Notes: generated by a model not told the origin, from the letters alone. A stretch of DNA of 64,000 nucleotides from Lysinibacillus sphaericus (GCF_006864135.1 NZ_SADV01000017.1:1-64000), one strand, 5' to 3'; counted from the stretch's first letter, positions 8,174 through 19,642 are shown. Translations and numbers: made by a program.

Positions 8174-8971
8174 TTAACTTCTATAGAAGAATAGTAAAAC
8201 GGCCATTGCTACTAATAACACAAGTGAAAATGTATCACTCATATCCCATTTTAGCTTGCGATACCTCGTACGCCCTTCGCCTCCACGGTAACCTCTTACT
8301 TCCATAGCTGTTGCTAAATCTTCGGCTCGTTTAAAAGCACTGACAAAGAGAGGAACCAGTAATGGCACAACCGCTTTAAGGCGATCTTTAATTGGCCCAG
8401 AAGATAAATCTGAACCACGTGCCATTTGTGCTTTCATAATTTTATCTGTTTCATCCATTAACGTTGGAATAAAGCGCAATGAAATAGACATCATCAAAGC
8501 CAACTCATGTACTGGCACTTTCACCGCTTTTAATGGATTTAACAGTACTTCAATACCATCCGTAATGGAAATTGGTGATGTTGTAAGCGTTAAAATAGAT
8601 GTCATAAACACTAGAACTAGGAAACGTATCGAAATAAAGATCCCTTGACGAATACCTTCTTCGTAAATAGTAATAAACTTCCACTCAAATACTAATGCAC
8701 CTTCTTTCGTCATAAATATATGAATTAAGAAGGTAAATGCCATTAAAAAAATTACTGGTTTTAGACCATTAATTAAAAAATATAAACGAATATTTGATAT
8801 TAGCACAATGAGTAAAGTAAAAGCTAATAACAAGGCATATGTCACTGTGTTGTTTGCTAAAAAAACAATAATAATGAATGCAAACACAAATATAAGCTTT
8901 GATCGTGGATCGAGCTTATGAACTGGAGAATTTCCGGGAAGGAAGCGACCAAATATCATTTTCTCCATCAT
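8174..8971 (-). CDS. ecfT: ECF transporter transmembrane coupling protein EcfT
   Basis: This 265-residue membrane protein has about five or six hydrophobic segments. It carries the coupling-helix motifs ARG and VRG: MARGSD (around 182-187) and MEVRGYRGG (around 222-230). These touch the ATPases in known ECF complexes. It forms the shared energising module for several vitamin-specific S components. The start overlaps the ecfA2 stop by 4 nt (translational coupling). Confidence 0.95.
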   Translation of the reverse strand: MMEKMIFGRFLPGNSPVHKLDPRSKLIFVFAFIIIVFLANNTVTYALLLAFTLLIVLISNIRLYFLINGLKPVIFLMAFTFLIHIFMTKEGALVFEWKFITIYEEGIRQGIFISIRFLVLVFMTSILTLTTSPISITDGIEVLLNPLKAVKVPVHELALMMSISLRFIPTLMDETDKIMKAQMARGSDLSSGPIKDRLKAVVPLLVPLFVSAFKRAEDLATAMEVRGYRGGEGRTRYRKLKWDMSDTFSLVLLVAMAVLLFFYRS

Positions 8972-9840
8972 GACTGTCCACGCTCCTCTCTTAGTACCCG
9001 AGCAATTTCAGCTGCTAGCTCTTCTTCGGTTAAGCAGATCTTTGAGAAGGATTTGTTTATCATTGCTTCGATTTTTTGTTGAAAGCGTACGATACGGGGT
9101 GGTTCTAAGCGGAAATTTTTTAATGTCTCTACATCTTTAAAAATTTCTTGCGGTGTGCCACTTAGTACATTTTTCCCTTCATGCATAATGACAATATTGT
9201 CTGCATAACGAGCTGCGTCCTCCATACTGTGCGTTACAAGAATCGTCGTTAGGCCGCGTTCCTTGTGTAGCTTATAAAACATATTCATAATCTCTTTCTG
9301 ACCGCGTGGATCAAGCCCTGCAGTTGGTTCATCTAAAACAATAACTTCAGGTTCCATCGCTAAAACGCCTGCAATTGCTACCCTGCGCATTTGTCCGCCT
9401 GATAAATCAAAAGGTGATTTTTCAAGTATGTTCTCTGGTAAGCCGACTAAGCCTATAAGTTCTTTTGCTCGTGCTTCTGCCTCTTGCTCTGATACACCAA
9501 AATTCATAGGGCCAAACATAATATCCTTTAATACGGTTTCTTCAAACAGCTGATGCTCCGGGAATTGAAACACAATACCAACCTTATGACGTACAGCCTT
9601 TAAATCCTTCGCCTTTTTCCCAGCTACAACAATACGATCTCCTATATGTACTTCCCCAGAGGTTGGTCTTAGAAGTGCATTGAAATGCTGAAGAATTGTC
9701 GATTTACCGGAACCTGTATGTCCGATAATTGCCTGATACGTATGTGAAGGGATTTCAAAATCCACATCGAATAATGCACGTTTTTCAAAAGGTGTACCCT
9801 GTGAATAGGCATAGCTTACTTGTTGAAGTTTGATGTCCAT
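8968..9840 (-). CDS. ecfA2: ECF transporter ATPase EcfA2
   Basis: This 290-residue ABC ATPase has Walker A GHTGSGKST (40-48), Q-loop FQFPEHQLFE (91-100), signature LSGGQ (146-150), Walker B with DEP (170-172) and switch His204. The FPEHQLF Q-loop is typical of EcfA2. It pairs with EcfA1 in the vitamin-uptake module. Its start lies inside the end of ecfA1 (25-nt overlap). Confidence 0.96.
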   Translation of the reverse strand: MDIKLQQVSYAYSQGTPFEKRALFDVDFEIPSHTYQAIIGHTGSGKSTILQHFNALLRPTSGEVHIGDRIVVAGKKAKDLKAVRHKVGIVFQFPEHQLFEETVLKDIMFGPMNFGVSEQEAEARAKELIGLVGLPENILEKSPFDLSGGQMRRVAIAGVLAMEPEVIVLDEPTAGLDPRGQKEIMNMFYKLHKERGLTTILVTHSMEDAARYADNIVIMHEGKNVLSGTPQEIFKDVETLKNFRLEPPRIVRFQQKIEAMINKSFSKICLTEEELAAEIARVLREERGQS

Positions 9841-10661
9841 AAATCATTCACCAACTCTTCTTCTGTCATATGTTGTCCCATTAATGGAACACCTTCCTTT
9901 TGTAGTAACTTTGATAACTTCATGGCAAATGGTAAGTCTAGTCCAAACTCAACTAACTTGTCCCCAAGTGCAAAAATTTCACCAGGTGTACCCTCAGCAA
10001 ATTTCTTTCCATCATTCATAAAGAGAACACGATCTGCAAGCATAGCTTCCTCTAAATCATGCGTAATAGATATTACCGTTAACCCTGTTTCAGCACGTAA
10101 AGTTTGAACAGTGTGTAATACCTCAGCACGCCCCTGTGGATCTAACATAGAAGTAGCTTCATCTAATATAAGGAGCTTGGGTTTCATCGCAAGTGCACCT
10201 GCAATAGCAACACGCTGCTTTTGACCACCTGATAAGTGATGTGGCTCATGGTCTAAAAAATCGCTCATTTTTACTTGCTCAAGTGCCGCATGTACACGTT
10301 CTACCATCTCTTCAAACGGTACTCCGTTATTTTCAAGAGCAAAAGCAACATCATCCTGCACTGTCGCTCCAACAAATTGATTGTCTGGATTTTGGAAAAC
10401 CATGCCTATCTGTGAACGGCTTTCCCATAGGTTTTCTTCACTTAATGGTTCTCGTAATATACGTACATCGCCCTGCTGTGGGTATAACAAACCATTCATA
10501 AGCTTTGCAATGGTGGATTTACCAGAACCGTTATGGCCAACAATGGCAATCCATTCCCCTTCTTGAACCGCAAAGCTTACATTTTCAACAGCATTGCGAC
10601 TTTCTTTTTCTTCTGGTGTATATGAAAATGTCACATTATTTAATGATAAAATTTCTGGCAT
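9816..10661 (-). CDS. ecfA1: ECF transporter ATPase EcfA1
   Basis: This 281-residue ABC ATPase has Walker A GHNGSGKST (42-50), Q-loop FQNPDNQFVG (89-98), signature LSGGQ (143-147), Walker B LLILDEA (163-169) and switch His201. The NPDNQ Q-loop is typical of EcfA1. It is the first gene of ecfA1-ecfA2-ecfT-truA. This gene group lies directly downstream of the rplQ operon, as in B. subtilis, but here two terminators separate the two. Confidence 0.96.
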   Translation of the reverse strand: MPEILSLNNVTFSYTPEEKESRNAVENVSFAVQEGEWIAIVGHNGSGKSTIAKLMNGLLYPQQGDVRILREPLSEENLWESRSQIGMVFQNPDNQFVGATVQDDVAFALENNGVPFEEMVERVHAALEQVKMSDFLDHEPHHLSGGQKQRVAIAGALAMKPKLLILDEATSMLDPQGRAEVLHTVQTLRAETGLTVISITHDLEEAMLADRVLFMNDGKKFAEGTPGEIFALGDKLVEFGLDLPFAMKLSKLLQKEGVPLMGQHMTEEELVNDLWTSNFNK

Positions 10662-10808
10662 TTCTAGAACTCCTCTCTACATGCTCAGCTCTACTAACTA
10701 ACTTACACTTTTTTATGTATGAATTCTACTACAATCATTATGTCAATAAAAGAAAAGTGCTAAAATCACTTTTCATTTATTTTTTTAAAACAAATAGGAC
10801 TAAATATA

Positions 10809-10875
10809 ATTTATAGAATACATCAAATATTTGTGTGGAGCACCTCAAACATTACCGTAACTGCATTCTATAAAT
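10809..10875. repeat. Inverted repeat upstream of ecfA1
   Basis: Arms ATTTATAGAATACA (10809-10822) and TGCATTCTATAAAT (10862-10875) pair over 14 bp with one mismatch around a 39-nt centre. This could form a hairpin in the ecfA1 leader or be a protein-binding palindrome. The function is unknown. Confidence 0.6.
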
Positions 10876-10883
10876 CAGCCTAT

Positions 10884-10909
10884 AAAAAAAAGCACCACTA
10901 AATTGGCGC
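10884..10909 (-). terminator. Intrinsic terminator upstream of ecfA1
   Basis: The stem GCGCCA / TGGTGC with loop ATTTAG is followed on the minus strand by eight T. It is the second of two tandem terminators between rplQ and ecfA1. Confidence 0.8.
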
Positions 10910-10929
10910 TATCATACTTCCCTAAAAAA

Positions 10930-11054
10930 TAAAAAAGCGCGCACCTCATTCGAAATGCGCTAGTCGTTACATTTTCAAGAAACACGGGTGCTCAAGCCCT
11001 TGTTCCATTTGAATGAGGTACGGAGAGCTAAACGAGACGCCACACAACAGTGTC
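10930..11054 (-). ncRNA. Putative small RNA or attenuator between rplQ and ecfA1
   Basis: A possible promoter lies on the minus strand (ACGACA, 18-bp spacer, TATGAT at 11060-11065). About 120 nt downstream, GCGCA...TGCGC followed by CTTTTTTATTTTTT forms a terminator (about 10931-10960). The segment CGTACCTCATTC near 11010-11022 can pair over 12 positions with GAATGAGGTGCG, which includes the 3' arm of that terminator. Two mutually exclusive folds are therefore possible. No T-box sequence is present and I do not recognise a known riboswitch. It could equally be the 3' end of a stand-alone RNA. Confidence 0.45.
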
Positions 11055-11107
11055 CGCTCATCATAACGCTCAGCTTAATTATTTGTCGTATAAATCGTTT
11101 ATAAAGA

Positions 11108-11132
11108 AAGAGGGTGATGATTCCACCCTCTT
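11108..11132 (-). terminator. Terminator of the rplQ (alpha) operon
   Basis: The stem AAGAGGGTG / CACCCTCTT is followed by TCTTTAT on the minus strand, 23 nt after the rplQ stop. Confidence 0.8.
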
Positions 11133-11154
11133 CATCACTTGTCTTCTCTAATGA

Positions 11155-11535
11155 TTAAACTAATTCAATCACTACAACAGGTGCACCGTCACCACGACGA
11201 GGACCTACTTTAAGAATACGAGTGTAACCACCTTGACGCTCTGCATAACGTGGTGCAACATCATCAAATAACTTTTGAAGTGCAAATGAAGTTGTTTCGT
11301 TACCTTCTGCATCAGTAGTTGTTACTAGTTCACGACGGATGAATGCAGCAGCTTGACGGCGTGCATGTAAATCACCGCGTTTACCTAAAGTAATCATTTT
11401 TTCAACAGCTTTACGTACTTCTTTAGCGCGAGCCTCAGTAGTTTCGATACGCTCGTTGATGATTAAATCAGTAGCTAAGTCACGTAACATCGCTTTACGT
11501 TGAGAACTTGTACGACCAAGTTTTCTGTAACCCAT
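11155..11535 (-). CDS. rplQ: 50S ribosomal protein L17
   Basis: This 126-residue protein starts with [20 protein letters not shown] and has the [14 protein letters not shown] block diagnostic of L17. L17 lies near the exit of the peptide tunnel. It is the last gene of the rpsM-rpsK-rpoA-rplQ unit, with a terminator just downstream. Confidence 0.98.
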   Translation of the reverse strand: MGYRKLGRTSSQRKAMLRDLATDLIINERIETTEARAKEVRKAVEKMITLGKRGDLHARRQAAAFIRRELVTTTDAEGNETTSFALQKLFDDVAPRYAERQGGYTRILKVGPRRGDGAPVVVIELV

Positions 11536-11592
11536 GGATGTTTCCCTCCTTTATAAAAAAATATCTGATCTTGTAAGTTTTGTTTAAATCGC

Positions 11593-12537
11593 TTAGTCTT
11601 CTTTGCGTAACCCTAAACCAAGCTCTTCTAACTTCGCTTTTACCTCTTCAAGTGACTTACGTCCAAGGTTACGAACTTTCATCATATCGTCTTCTGACTT
11701 ATTCGCAAGCTCTAGTACTGTGTTAATACCAGCGCGTTTTAAGCAGTTGTAAGAACGGACAGAAAGATCAAGTTCTTCGATAGTCATCTCTAAAACTTTT
11801 TCTTTTTGATCTTCTTCTTTTTCGACCATGATTTCAGCTGTTTGTGCCTCATCTGTCATGCCAACGAAGATGTTTAGATGCTCGGTTAAAATTTTTGCTC
11901 CGAGCGAAATCGCCTCTTTCGGACCGATGCTACCATCTGTCCACACATCAAGAGAAAGTTTATCGTAGTCAGAAGACTGACCTACACGAGTATTTTCCAC
12001 TTGGAAATTGACGCGTGATACTGGAGTGTAAATAGAGTCGATCGGGATCACGCCGATAGGAAGATCCTCACGTTTGTTTTGATCAGCAGGAGTGTAACCA
12101 CGGCCGCGTTGTGCGTACATACGCATACGTAAATGACCGTTTTTAGCGATTGTTGCAATATATAGATCCGGGTTTAAAATTTCTACATCACTGTCATGTG
12201 TAATGTCAGCAGCTGTAACTGTACCATCGCCTTTTACATCAATCTCAATAACTTTTTCTTCGTCAGAGTAGATTTTAAGAGCTAGTTTTTTCACGTTCAA
12301 AATAATTGAAGCTACATCCTCTACAACGCCTTCTACAGTTGAGAATTCGTGAAGAACACCGTCAATTTGAATTGAAGTGACAGCAGCTCCTGGTAATGAA
12401 GACAGAAGGATACGACGTAAAGAATTACCCAAAGTGTTTCCATATCCGCGTTCAAGCGGTTCTACAACAAACTTTCCATATTTGGAATCTTCGCTGATCT
12501 CCACCGTTTCAATCTTTGGTTTTTCAATTTCGATCAT
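11593..12537 (-). CDS. rpoA: DNA-directed RNA polymerase subunit alpha
   Basis: This 314-residue protein has the assembly domain (about 1-230, with [28 protein letters not shown]). After a Glu-rich linker comes the C-terminal domain (about 245-314, [23 protein letters not shown]...[20 protein letters not shown]), which binds UP-element DNA and activators. The length is normal. It is located between rpsK and rplQ, as in nearly all Firmicutes. An upstream hairpin (TCTCATA/TATGAGA, about 12653-12669) lies in the 139-nt rpsK-rpoA gap. Confidence 0.99.
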   Translation of the reverse strand: MIEIEKPKIETVEISEDSKYGKFVVEPLERGYGNTLGNSLRRILLSSLPGAAVTSIQIDGVLHEFSTVEGVVEDVASIILNVKKLALKIYSDEEKVIEIDVKGDGTVTAADITHDSDVEILNPDLYIATIAKNGHLRMRMYAQRGRGYTPADQNKREDLPIGVIPIDSIYTPVSRVNFQVENTRVGQSSDYDKLSLDVWTDGSIGPKEAISLGAKILTEHLNIFVGMTDEAQTAEIMVEKEEDQKEKVLEMTIEELDLSVRSYNCLKRAGINTVLELANKSEDDMMKVRNLGRKSLEEVKAKLEELGLGLRKED

Positions 12538-12676
12538 TTTATTTACCCTCCTTCAAAACATCGAATGTATAGGTTCTTTCCATCATAGATTCGATCGTCA
12601 ATGACGTATCGTTTATTATCTGCACAAGACAGTCTGTACAAAAAATGATGTTCTCATACAATATGAGACGCACCCA

Positions 12677-13084
<408 letters not shown>

Positions 13085-13091
13085 TTACTTA

Positions 13092-13457
13092 TTATTTTTT
13101 CTTGTTCGCTACAGTTTTACGAGGACCTTTACGCGTACGCGCATTGTTCTTCGTATTTTGACCACGAACAGGTAAACCACGACGGTGACGGATACCACGG
13201 AATGAACCGATTTCCATCAGACGTTTAATATTTAATGAAGTTTCGCGACGTAAGTCACCTTCAAGTTTGTATGAGTCTAATTGTTCACGGATTTTGTTTA
13301 ACTCATCTTCAGTTAAGTCGCGTACGCGTGTATCTTCTGAAATACCTGCGTCAGCTAATACTTTCTGAGCTGTAGTTTTACCAATACCGTAAATGTAAGT
13401 TAATGAAATTACCACGCGTTTGTCGCGAGGAATGTCAACACCAGCAATACGTGCCAT
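13092..13457 (-). CDS. rpsM: 30S ribosomal protein S13
   Basis: This 121-residue protein starts with [26 protein letters not shown] and has the [26 protein letters not shown] tail. S13 sits in the 30S head and contacts tRNAs and the 50S subunit. It follows rpmJ. Confidence 0.98.
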   Translation of the reverse strand: MARIAGVDIPRDKRVVISLTYIYGIGKTTAQKVLADAGISEDTRVRDLTEDELNKIREQLDSYKLEGDLRRETSLNIKRLMEIGSFRGIRHRRGLPVRGQNTKNNARTRKGPRKTVANKKK

Positions 13458-13481
13458 GTACGTTGTGCACCTCCTTTAAAA

Positions 13482-13595
<114 letters not shown>

Positions 13596-13632
13596 CTAAC
13601 CTAACCTCCTTAGTAGTCCGGAGCGCAAAAGA

Positions 13633-13851
13633 TTATTTAAAACGGTATGTGATACGACCGCGAGTTAAATCATAAGGTGATAACTCGATAGTAACCTTAT
13701 CTCCAGGTAGAATACGGATAAAGTGCATACGAATCTTACCAGAAACGTGTGCTAGAATTACATGTCCATTTTCTAATTCTACCTTAAACATCGCGTTTGG
13801 CAAAGTCTCAACAACTGTCCCTTCGACTTCAATTACATCATCTTTCGCCAT
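13633..13851 (-). CDS. infA: Translation initiation factor IF-1
   Basis: This 72-residue S1-like OB-fold protein starts with [30 protein letters not shown] and has [37 protein letters not shown]-1 occupies the 30S A site during initiation. Its upstream neighbour in B. subtilis is map (methionine aminopeptidase) with a small KOW gene; here there is only non-coding DNA. Confidence 0.98.
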   Translation of the reverse strand: MAKDDVIEVEGTVVETLPNAMFKVELENGHVILAHVSGKIRMHFIRILPGDKVTIELSPYDLTRGRITYRFK

Positions 13852-14263
13852 CTACTCTGTCTCCTCTCTATATGCAAATTAAAGTTCTCATCGTTACATC
13901 AAACGGATATCTGCTGCAACTATAGAAGCAACCTCGTTTCAACATATGTTTGGATTGTATGAGAGATGTTTGAAAGACGCTCGTCTGGTTTCGCTTCACA
14001 CAATCCACGGAACATACAGAACCATTAAGGGCACTGAACCTCCCATGTTTACACGAATACCGGAATGTCTTTGATGAGATATTCATACCCGTTACACAGA
14101 TGCTTCCACGAAACCCATTATACTCTTTCAAAAGTCATGTTGCACTTTTTAAAAGAAATATATACCGGGCACAATATGCTTTTGCAACTCTCAAAAAATT
14201 ATGTTTCGTTGTTGCTCCCGCATGCCTCCCGCGGAAGCAGTATTCTGCGCCCGGAGCCGGGTA
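13852..14263. other. Non-coding gap where map would be expected; candidate infA promoters
   Basis: No reading frame here resembles map. Two promoter-like pairs occur on the minus strand: TTGCAA (14182-14187), 17 bp, TATATA (14159-14164); and GTGCAA (14140-14145), 17 bp, TATAAT (14117-14122). Either would give infA a leader of about 260-300 nt. A GC-rich block (about 14216-14280) at the adk end contains CCCGGCTCCGGG and two GCGGGAG motifs and stands out from its AT-rich surroundings. Confidence 0.55.
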
Positions 14264-14974
<711 letters not shown>

Positions 14975-14987
14975 CTAAAAACCAACA

Positions 14988-16283
14988 TTACTTCATAAAG
15001 CCTTTGTAGTGACGTTTAACAAGTTGAGATTCTAGCTGTTTCATCGTTTCCAGCGCTACGCCGACTACGATAATAATACTAGTACCACCGATCTGCACTG
15101 TGGCAGGTAGTTTCATAATGTTTATGAATATAACCGGCATTACTGAAATAACAGTTAAGAAAATCGCACCGACAAATGTCAGACGATATAACACGCTTGT
15201 TAAATACGTTTGCGTACTTTCACCCGGACGAATACCTGGAATGTAAGCACCTTGCTTTTTCAAGTTATCTGCCACATTTTCTGGATTCACTTGTACGAAT
15301 GCATAGAAATATGTGAACGCGACGATCAATGCAATGTAAACAATCATCCCAACAGGTTTAGAATAATCAAACGTGTTCTCAATGAATGTTGTTACAGCAC
15401 CTTCGCCAAAGAACGGAGCTAACGTACGTGGTGTCATCAGAAACGCTGATGCAAAGATTACCGGAATAACCCCTGCAGCATTTACTTTTAACGGTAAATG
15501 CGTTTGTTGAGCACCAGTTTGTTGGTTACGTCCAGTAACTCGTTTTGCATATTGAATTGGAATTTTACGTAGTGCTTGTTGCACGTAAATAACACCAACA
15601 ACAACTGCAAGCAAAACTAAAATAAGTAAACCAAGAATTACTAGATTGATAAATAGCTTATCTCCAGCGCCCTCGATTTGCTGTGCATAGATTTGGTTAA
15701 TGCCATTCGGTAATGCCGCAACGATACCTGCGAAAATTACAATTGAAATACCATTCCCAACACCATGCGCAGTAATTTGTTCAGCAAGCCATACTAGGAA
15801 TGCTGTACCCGCCGTTAATACAATAGAAATCGTAACATACGTTAAAATTCCTTCTTCTTTAATCAATGATCCACCATACATTTTGTTAAAACCAAATGAC
15901 ATTGCAAATGATTGAATAAAGGCAAGAACAATTGTAAAGTAACGAGTAAATTGAGCAAGTTTACGTCTTCCGACTTCACCTTGCTTTGCCCACTCAGCAA
16001 ATTTCGGTACTACGTCCATTTGCAATAACTGAACAATAATTGAGGCCGTGATGTATGGATATATTCCCATCGCGAAGATAGAGAAGTTTTTCAAAGCACC
16101 ACCGCCGAAAGTATTTAGGAAACCAACGAGATTGAACTCATCAGTTACCTTTAATACATTAGCGTCAACGTTTGGTACCGGTACAAACGTACCAATACGG
16201 AAAACGATTAACATTAAAAGAGTGAAAATGATTTTATTTCGTATATCTCGAACACGCATAAAGTTAGAGATCGTCTGAAACAT
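14988..16283 (-). CDS. secY: Protein translocase subunit SecY
   Basis: This 431-residue protein has ten expected membrane helices and the SecY signatures GIYPYITASIIVQLLQMD and NPENVADNLKKQGAYIPGIRPG. It forms the protein-conducting channel with SecE (49702-49887 here) and SecG. Its ATG overlaps the rplO stop by one base (TAATG), so the two are probably translationally coupled. Confidence 0.98.
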   Translation of the reverse strand: MFQTISNFMRVRDIRNKIIFTLLMLIVFRIGTFVPVPNVDANVLKVTDEFNLVGFLNTFGGGALKNFSIFAMGIYPYITASIIVQLLQMDVVPKFAEWAKQGEVGRRKLAQFTRYFTIVLAFIQSFAMSFGFNKMYGGSLIKEEGILTYVTISIVLTAGTAFLVWLAEQITAHGVGNGISIVIFAGIVAALPNGINQIYAQQIEGAGDKLFINLVILGLLILVLLAVVVGVIYVQQALRKIPIQYAKRVTGRNQQTGAQQTHLPLKVNAAGVIPVIFASAFLMTPRTLAPFFGEGAVTTFIENTFDYSKPVGMIVYIALIVAFTYFYAFVQVNPENVADNLKKQGAYIPGIRPGESTQTYLTSVLYRLTFVGAIFLTVISVMPVIFINIMKLPATVQIGGTSIIIVVGVALETMKQLESQLVKRHYKGFMK

Positions 16284-16723
16284 TAAATCACCTCAGTAGT
16301 TCCGCCGGCATTCTCGATTGCTTCTTTAGCTGAAGCAGAGAATTTATGAGCTTTTACTGTAAGCTTTTTATCAAGAGTTCCGTTTCCAAGAACTTTAATT
16401 CCAGCTTTTTCATTGCTCACTAAACCTGATTCAAGTAATAATGCAGTTGTTACTTCTGCACCATCTTCAAAACGGTTTAATGTGTCAAGATTAACGATCG
16501 CGTACTCTTTACGGTTAATGTTAGTAAAGCCGCGTTTCGGTAAACGACGGAATAAAGGGTTTTGACCACCTTCGAATCCAGGGCGTACACCGCCGCCAGA
16601 ACGAGAGTTTTGACCTTTATGACCTCTACCTGCAGTTTTACCGTTACCAGAACCGATACCGCGACCTACGCGGTTACGTACTTTACGGGAACCTTCTGCT
16701 GGTTTTAACTCATGAAGTTTCAT
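16283..16723 (-). CDS. rplO: 50S ribosomal protein L15
   Basis: This 146-residue protein has [26 protein letters not shown] and the Gly/Arg-rich [11 protein letters not shown] segment. Start: AAGGAGGTG lies 8-10 nt before the ATG at 16723; an upstream GTG at 16735 is inside the RBS. L15 binds 23S rRNA late in assembly. Confidence 0.97.
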   Translation of the reverse strand: MKLHELKPAEGSRKVRNRVGRGIGSGNGKTAGRGHKGQNSRSGGGVRPGFEGGQNPLFRRLPKRGFTNINRKEYAIVNLDTLNRFEDGAEVTTALLLESGLVSNEKAGIKVLGNGTLDKKLTVKAHKFSASAKEAIENAGGTTEVI

Positions 16724-16757
16724 ATTGGATGGCACCTCCTTGTTCGTTAATTAAAAA

Positions 16758-16940
16758 TTAGTTTTCTTTTACAGTAACTAAGTGAGCTACTACATCAATC
16801 ATACCGCGAGTAGCTGCATTATCAACTTTCTCAACAGTTTGGTTTAATTTACGTAAACCTAGTGCTTCAATAGTTTTGCGTTGTGCTGGTTTAGAACCAA
16901 TCACAGATTTTGTAAGGGTGATTTCTAATTTGTTAGCCAT
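16758..16940 (-). CDS. rpmD: 50S ribosomal protein L30
   Basis: This 60-residue protein has the pattern [32 protein letters not shown] typical of L30. It lies between rpsE and rplO in the spc cluster. The GGGG-type RBS lies 10 nt upstream. Confidence 0.96.
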   Translation of the reverse strand: MANKLEITLTKSVIGSKPAQRKTIEALGLRKLNQTVEKVDNAATRGMIDVVAHLVTVKEN

Positions 16941-16953
16941 TATCTTTCCCCCC

Positions 16954-17457
16954 TTATCCTAATATTTCTTCCACTGATTTACCACGTAATTTAGCTACGT
17001 CCTCTACGCGTTTTAATTCAGTTAAACCTTGAATAGTTGCACGCACCATATTGATTGGTGTGTTAGTTCCAAGTGATTTTGAAAGAATATCAGTAATACC
17101 AGCAAGTTCTAGTACGGCACGTACTGGACCACCAGCGATAACTCCTGTACCAGGAGCAGCAGGTTTAATTAGGATTTCTCCTGCACCAAAGCGACCTTGC
17201 ACTAAGTGTGGAGTTGTTCCACCTACGCGTGGCACTTCGATTAAGTTTTTCTTCGCATCTTCAACAGCTTTACGGATAGCATCTGGCACCTCTTGAGCTT
17301 TACCAGTACCGAAACCAACGTGACCGTTTTTATCGCCAACTACAACTAACGCTGTGAAGCGGAAGCGACGTCCACCTTTAACAACTTTAGCAACACGGTT
17401 AATAGTAACTACGCGTTCTTCAAGTTCTCCAAGTTTGTTTGCGTCAATTCGACTCAT
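16954..17457 (-). CDS. rpsE: 30S ribosomal protein S5
   Basis: This 167-residue protein has an N-terminal dsRBD-like domain ([35 protein letters not shown]) and the C-terminal [27 protein letters not shown]5 affects decoding accuracy and mRNA entry. The spectinomycin-contact loop (VVKGGRRF) looks unaltered. Confidence 0.98.
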   Translation of the reverse strand: MSRIDANKLGELEERVVTINRVAKVVKGGRRFRFTALVVVGDKNGHVGFGTGKAQEVPDAIRKAVEDAKKNLIEVPRVGGTTPHLVQGRFGAGEILIKPAAPGTGVIAGGPVRAVLELAGITDILSKSLGTNTPINMVRATIQGLTELKRVEDVAKLRGKSVEEILG

Positions 17458-17478
17458 GAAATGTGTCCCTCCTTTTTA

Positions 17479-17838
17479 TTAAAATTCTAAACCGTTCTCA
17501 CGTGCAGCTTCAGCTAAAGCTTTAACACGTCCATGATATAAGTAACCACCACGGTCAAATACTACAGCAGTAATATTTTTTTCCGTAGCGCGTTTTGCGA
17601 TTGTTTCACCGACTTTAGTTGCAGCATCAACATTGCTACCAGCACTTTCAAAACCATTTTCTTGAGAAGATGCGCTAACGATTGTTACGCCTGCTACGTC
17701 ATCGATTAGTTGCGCGTAGATGTTCTTGTTAGAACGGAATACGTTTAAGCGTGGACGCTCAGCAGTACCCGAAATTTTAGAACGTACGCGTGCATGACGT
17801 TTTTTACGAACCTGATTTTTATCTTGTTTCGTAATCAC
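17479..17838 (-). CDS. rplR: 50S ribosomal protein L18
   Basis: About 119 residues. It has [32 protein letters not shown] and the C-terminal [27 protein letters not shown]18 binds 5S rRNA with L5. I chose the GTG at 17838 (VITKQDKN): AAAGGAG lies 8 nt upstream, while the GTG at 17847 is within the RBS. Confidence 0.96.
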   Translation of the reverse strand: MITKQDKNQVRKKRHARVRSKISGTAERPRLNVFRSNKNIYAQLIDDVAGVTIVSASSQENGFESAGSNVDAATKVGETIAKRATEKNITAVVFDRGGYLYHGRVKALAEAARENGLEF

Positions 17839-17870
17839 AAGGGTCACTCCTTTCTAATGCTTAAGCAGCA

Positions 17871-18410
17871 TTATTTACCTGTTTTACCTTCTTTACGACG
17901 AACGTATTCGCCTTCATAACGGATACCTTTACCTTTGTAAGGCTCTGGTGGACGCACGTCACGGATGTTAGATGCAAGAGCACCAACACGTTCTTTGCTG
18001 ATACCTTTAACGATGATTTTAGTGTTTGAAGGAACTTCAACTTCTAGACCATCTTCAGGTGTGAACTCAACTGGATGTGAATAACCTACGTTAAGAACAA
18101 GTTTTTTTCCTTGTAATTGCGCACGGTAACCAACACCGATAAGTTCTAATGATTTTTCGAAACCTGCAGAAACACCAGTAACCATGTTCGCTAATAGCGC
18201 ACGAGTCGTACCGTGGTTTGTGCGGTGTTCTTTTGAATCAGAAGGACGAGATACAGTGATTACGTTACCTTCTTGCTCAATTTTCATATCTTGGTGGAAA
18301 GAACGAACAAGTTCGCCTTTAGGACCTTTAACGGTAACTGAGTTGTCAGCTGCAACAGTAACAGTTACGTTAGCTGGTACCTCGATAATTTTTTTACCTA
18401 CACGAGACAT
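17871..18410 (-). CDS. rplF: 50S ribosomal protein L6
   Basis: This 179-residue two-domain protein starts [17 protein letters not shown] and has the C-terminal signature [26 protein letters not shown]6 lies near the factor-binding site. The spacing to rpsH and rplR is short, consistent with a single spc transcript. Confidence 0.98.
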   Translation of the reverse strand: MSRVGKKIIEVPANVTVTVAADNSVTVKGPKGELVRSFHQDMKIEQEGNVITVSRPSDSKEHRTNHGTTRALLANMVTGVSAGFEKSLELIGVGYRAQLQGKKLVLNVGYSHPVEFTPEDGLEVEVPSNTKIIVKGISKERVGALASNIRDVRPPEPYKGKGIRYEGEYVRRKEGKTGK

Positions 18411-18440
18411 TTAGTTGCACCTCCATTCATTTATTGCTAA

Positions 18441-18839
18441 TTACCAAACGTATGCTAGAACTTCGCCGCCAACTTGTTTAGCGCGAGCTTCTTTATCTGT
18501 TAATAAACCTTGTGAAGTTGACACTAAAGCGATACCAAGACCGTTCAGTACTTTAGGAACTTCATTTGTTTTTGCGTATACTCGTAGACCAGGTTTAGAA
18601 ATACGTTTTAAACCAGTGATAACGCGCTCGTTATCTTTACCGTATTTTAAGAAGATACGGATGATACCTTGTTTGTTGTCTTCCACGTATTCTACGTCAC
18701 GTACGAAACCTTCACGCTTTAAAATTTCAGCGATTTCTTTTTTCACGTTGGAAGCTGGTACTTCTAACTTCTCGTGACGAACCATGTTCGCATTACGAAT
18801 GCGAGTAAGCATATCTGCAATCGGATCAGTCATTGTCAT
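18441..18839 (-). CDS. rpsH: 30S ribosomal protein S8
   Basis: This 132-residue protein has [26 protein letters not shown] and the C-terminal [27 protein letters not shown]8 is a primary binder of the 16S central domain. In other bacteria it represses the spc operon; no such element is evident here. Confidence 0.98.
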   Translation of the reverse strand: MTMTDPIADMLTRIRNANMVRHEKLEVPASNVKKEIAEILKREGFVRDVEYVEDNKQGIIRIFLKYGKDNERVITGLKRISKPGLRVYAKTNEVPKVLNGLGIALVSTSQGLLTDKEARAKQVGGEVLAYVW

Positions 18840-18868
18840 TACATTTACCTCCTTCCCAAATTAGGGGA

Positions 18869-19075
<207 letters not shown>

Positions 19076-19615
19076 TTACTTTTGGAACGGCATACCGAAT
19101 TGTGTCAATAACTCGCGAGCTTCTTCATCAGAATTCGCTGTCGTTACGATCACGATGTCCATACCGCGTACTTTTGAAACTTTATCGTAATCGATTTCTG
19201 GGAAAATTAATTGCTCTTTAACACCTAAAGTGTAGTTACCGCGACCGTCGAATGCTTTTTTAGAAACACCACGGAAGTCACGTACACGAGGTAGTGAAAT
19301 TGAGATTAATTTGTCCAAGAATTCATACATACGCTCACCGCGTAATGTAACTTTAGCACCGATAGGCATACCTTCACGTAGACGGAAACCTGCGATCGAT
19401 TTTTTCGCTTTAGTTACAACTGGTTTTTGACCAGTGATAATTGTTAATTCTTCTACAGCTGCATCTAATGCTTTTGAGTTTTGAACTGCATCACCAACAC
19501 CCATGTTGATAACGATTTTGTCAACTTTCGGCAATTGCATAACTGATTTATATCCAAACTTGCTCATAAGAGCAGTTGAAACTTCATTTAAATATTTTTC
19601 TTTTAGGCGGCTCAT
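19076..19615 (-). CDS. rplE: 50S ribosomal protein L5
   Basis: This 179-residue protein has the L5 signatures [16 protein letters not shown] and [20 protein letters not shown]. It binds 5S rRNA and contacts the P-site tRNA. The spacing in the cluster is normal. Confidence 0.98.
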   Translation of the reverse strand: MSRLKEKYLNEVSTALMSKFGYKSVMQLPKVDKIVINMGVGDAVQNSKALDAAVEELTIITGQKPVVTKAKKSIAGFRLREGMPIGAKVTLRGERMYEFLDKLISISLPRVRDFRGVSKKAFDGRGNYTLGVKEQLIFPEIDYDKVSKVRGMDIVIVTTANSDEEARELLTQFGMPFQK

Positions 19616-19642
19616 TTGTGTACCTCCCTTCTTTTATAGAAA

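Noticed and set aside
10505-10816. 103-residue plus-strand frame near ecfA1
   Set aside because: It is antisense to the ecfA1 start and continues into AT-rich leader without an RBS.
13868-14131. 87-residue frame on the minus strand between adk and infA
   Set aside because: The composition is unlike a protein (many Cys/Ser, no hydrophobic core), there is no RBS, and it spans a promoter-like region.
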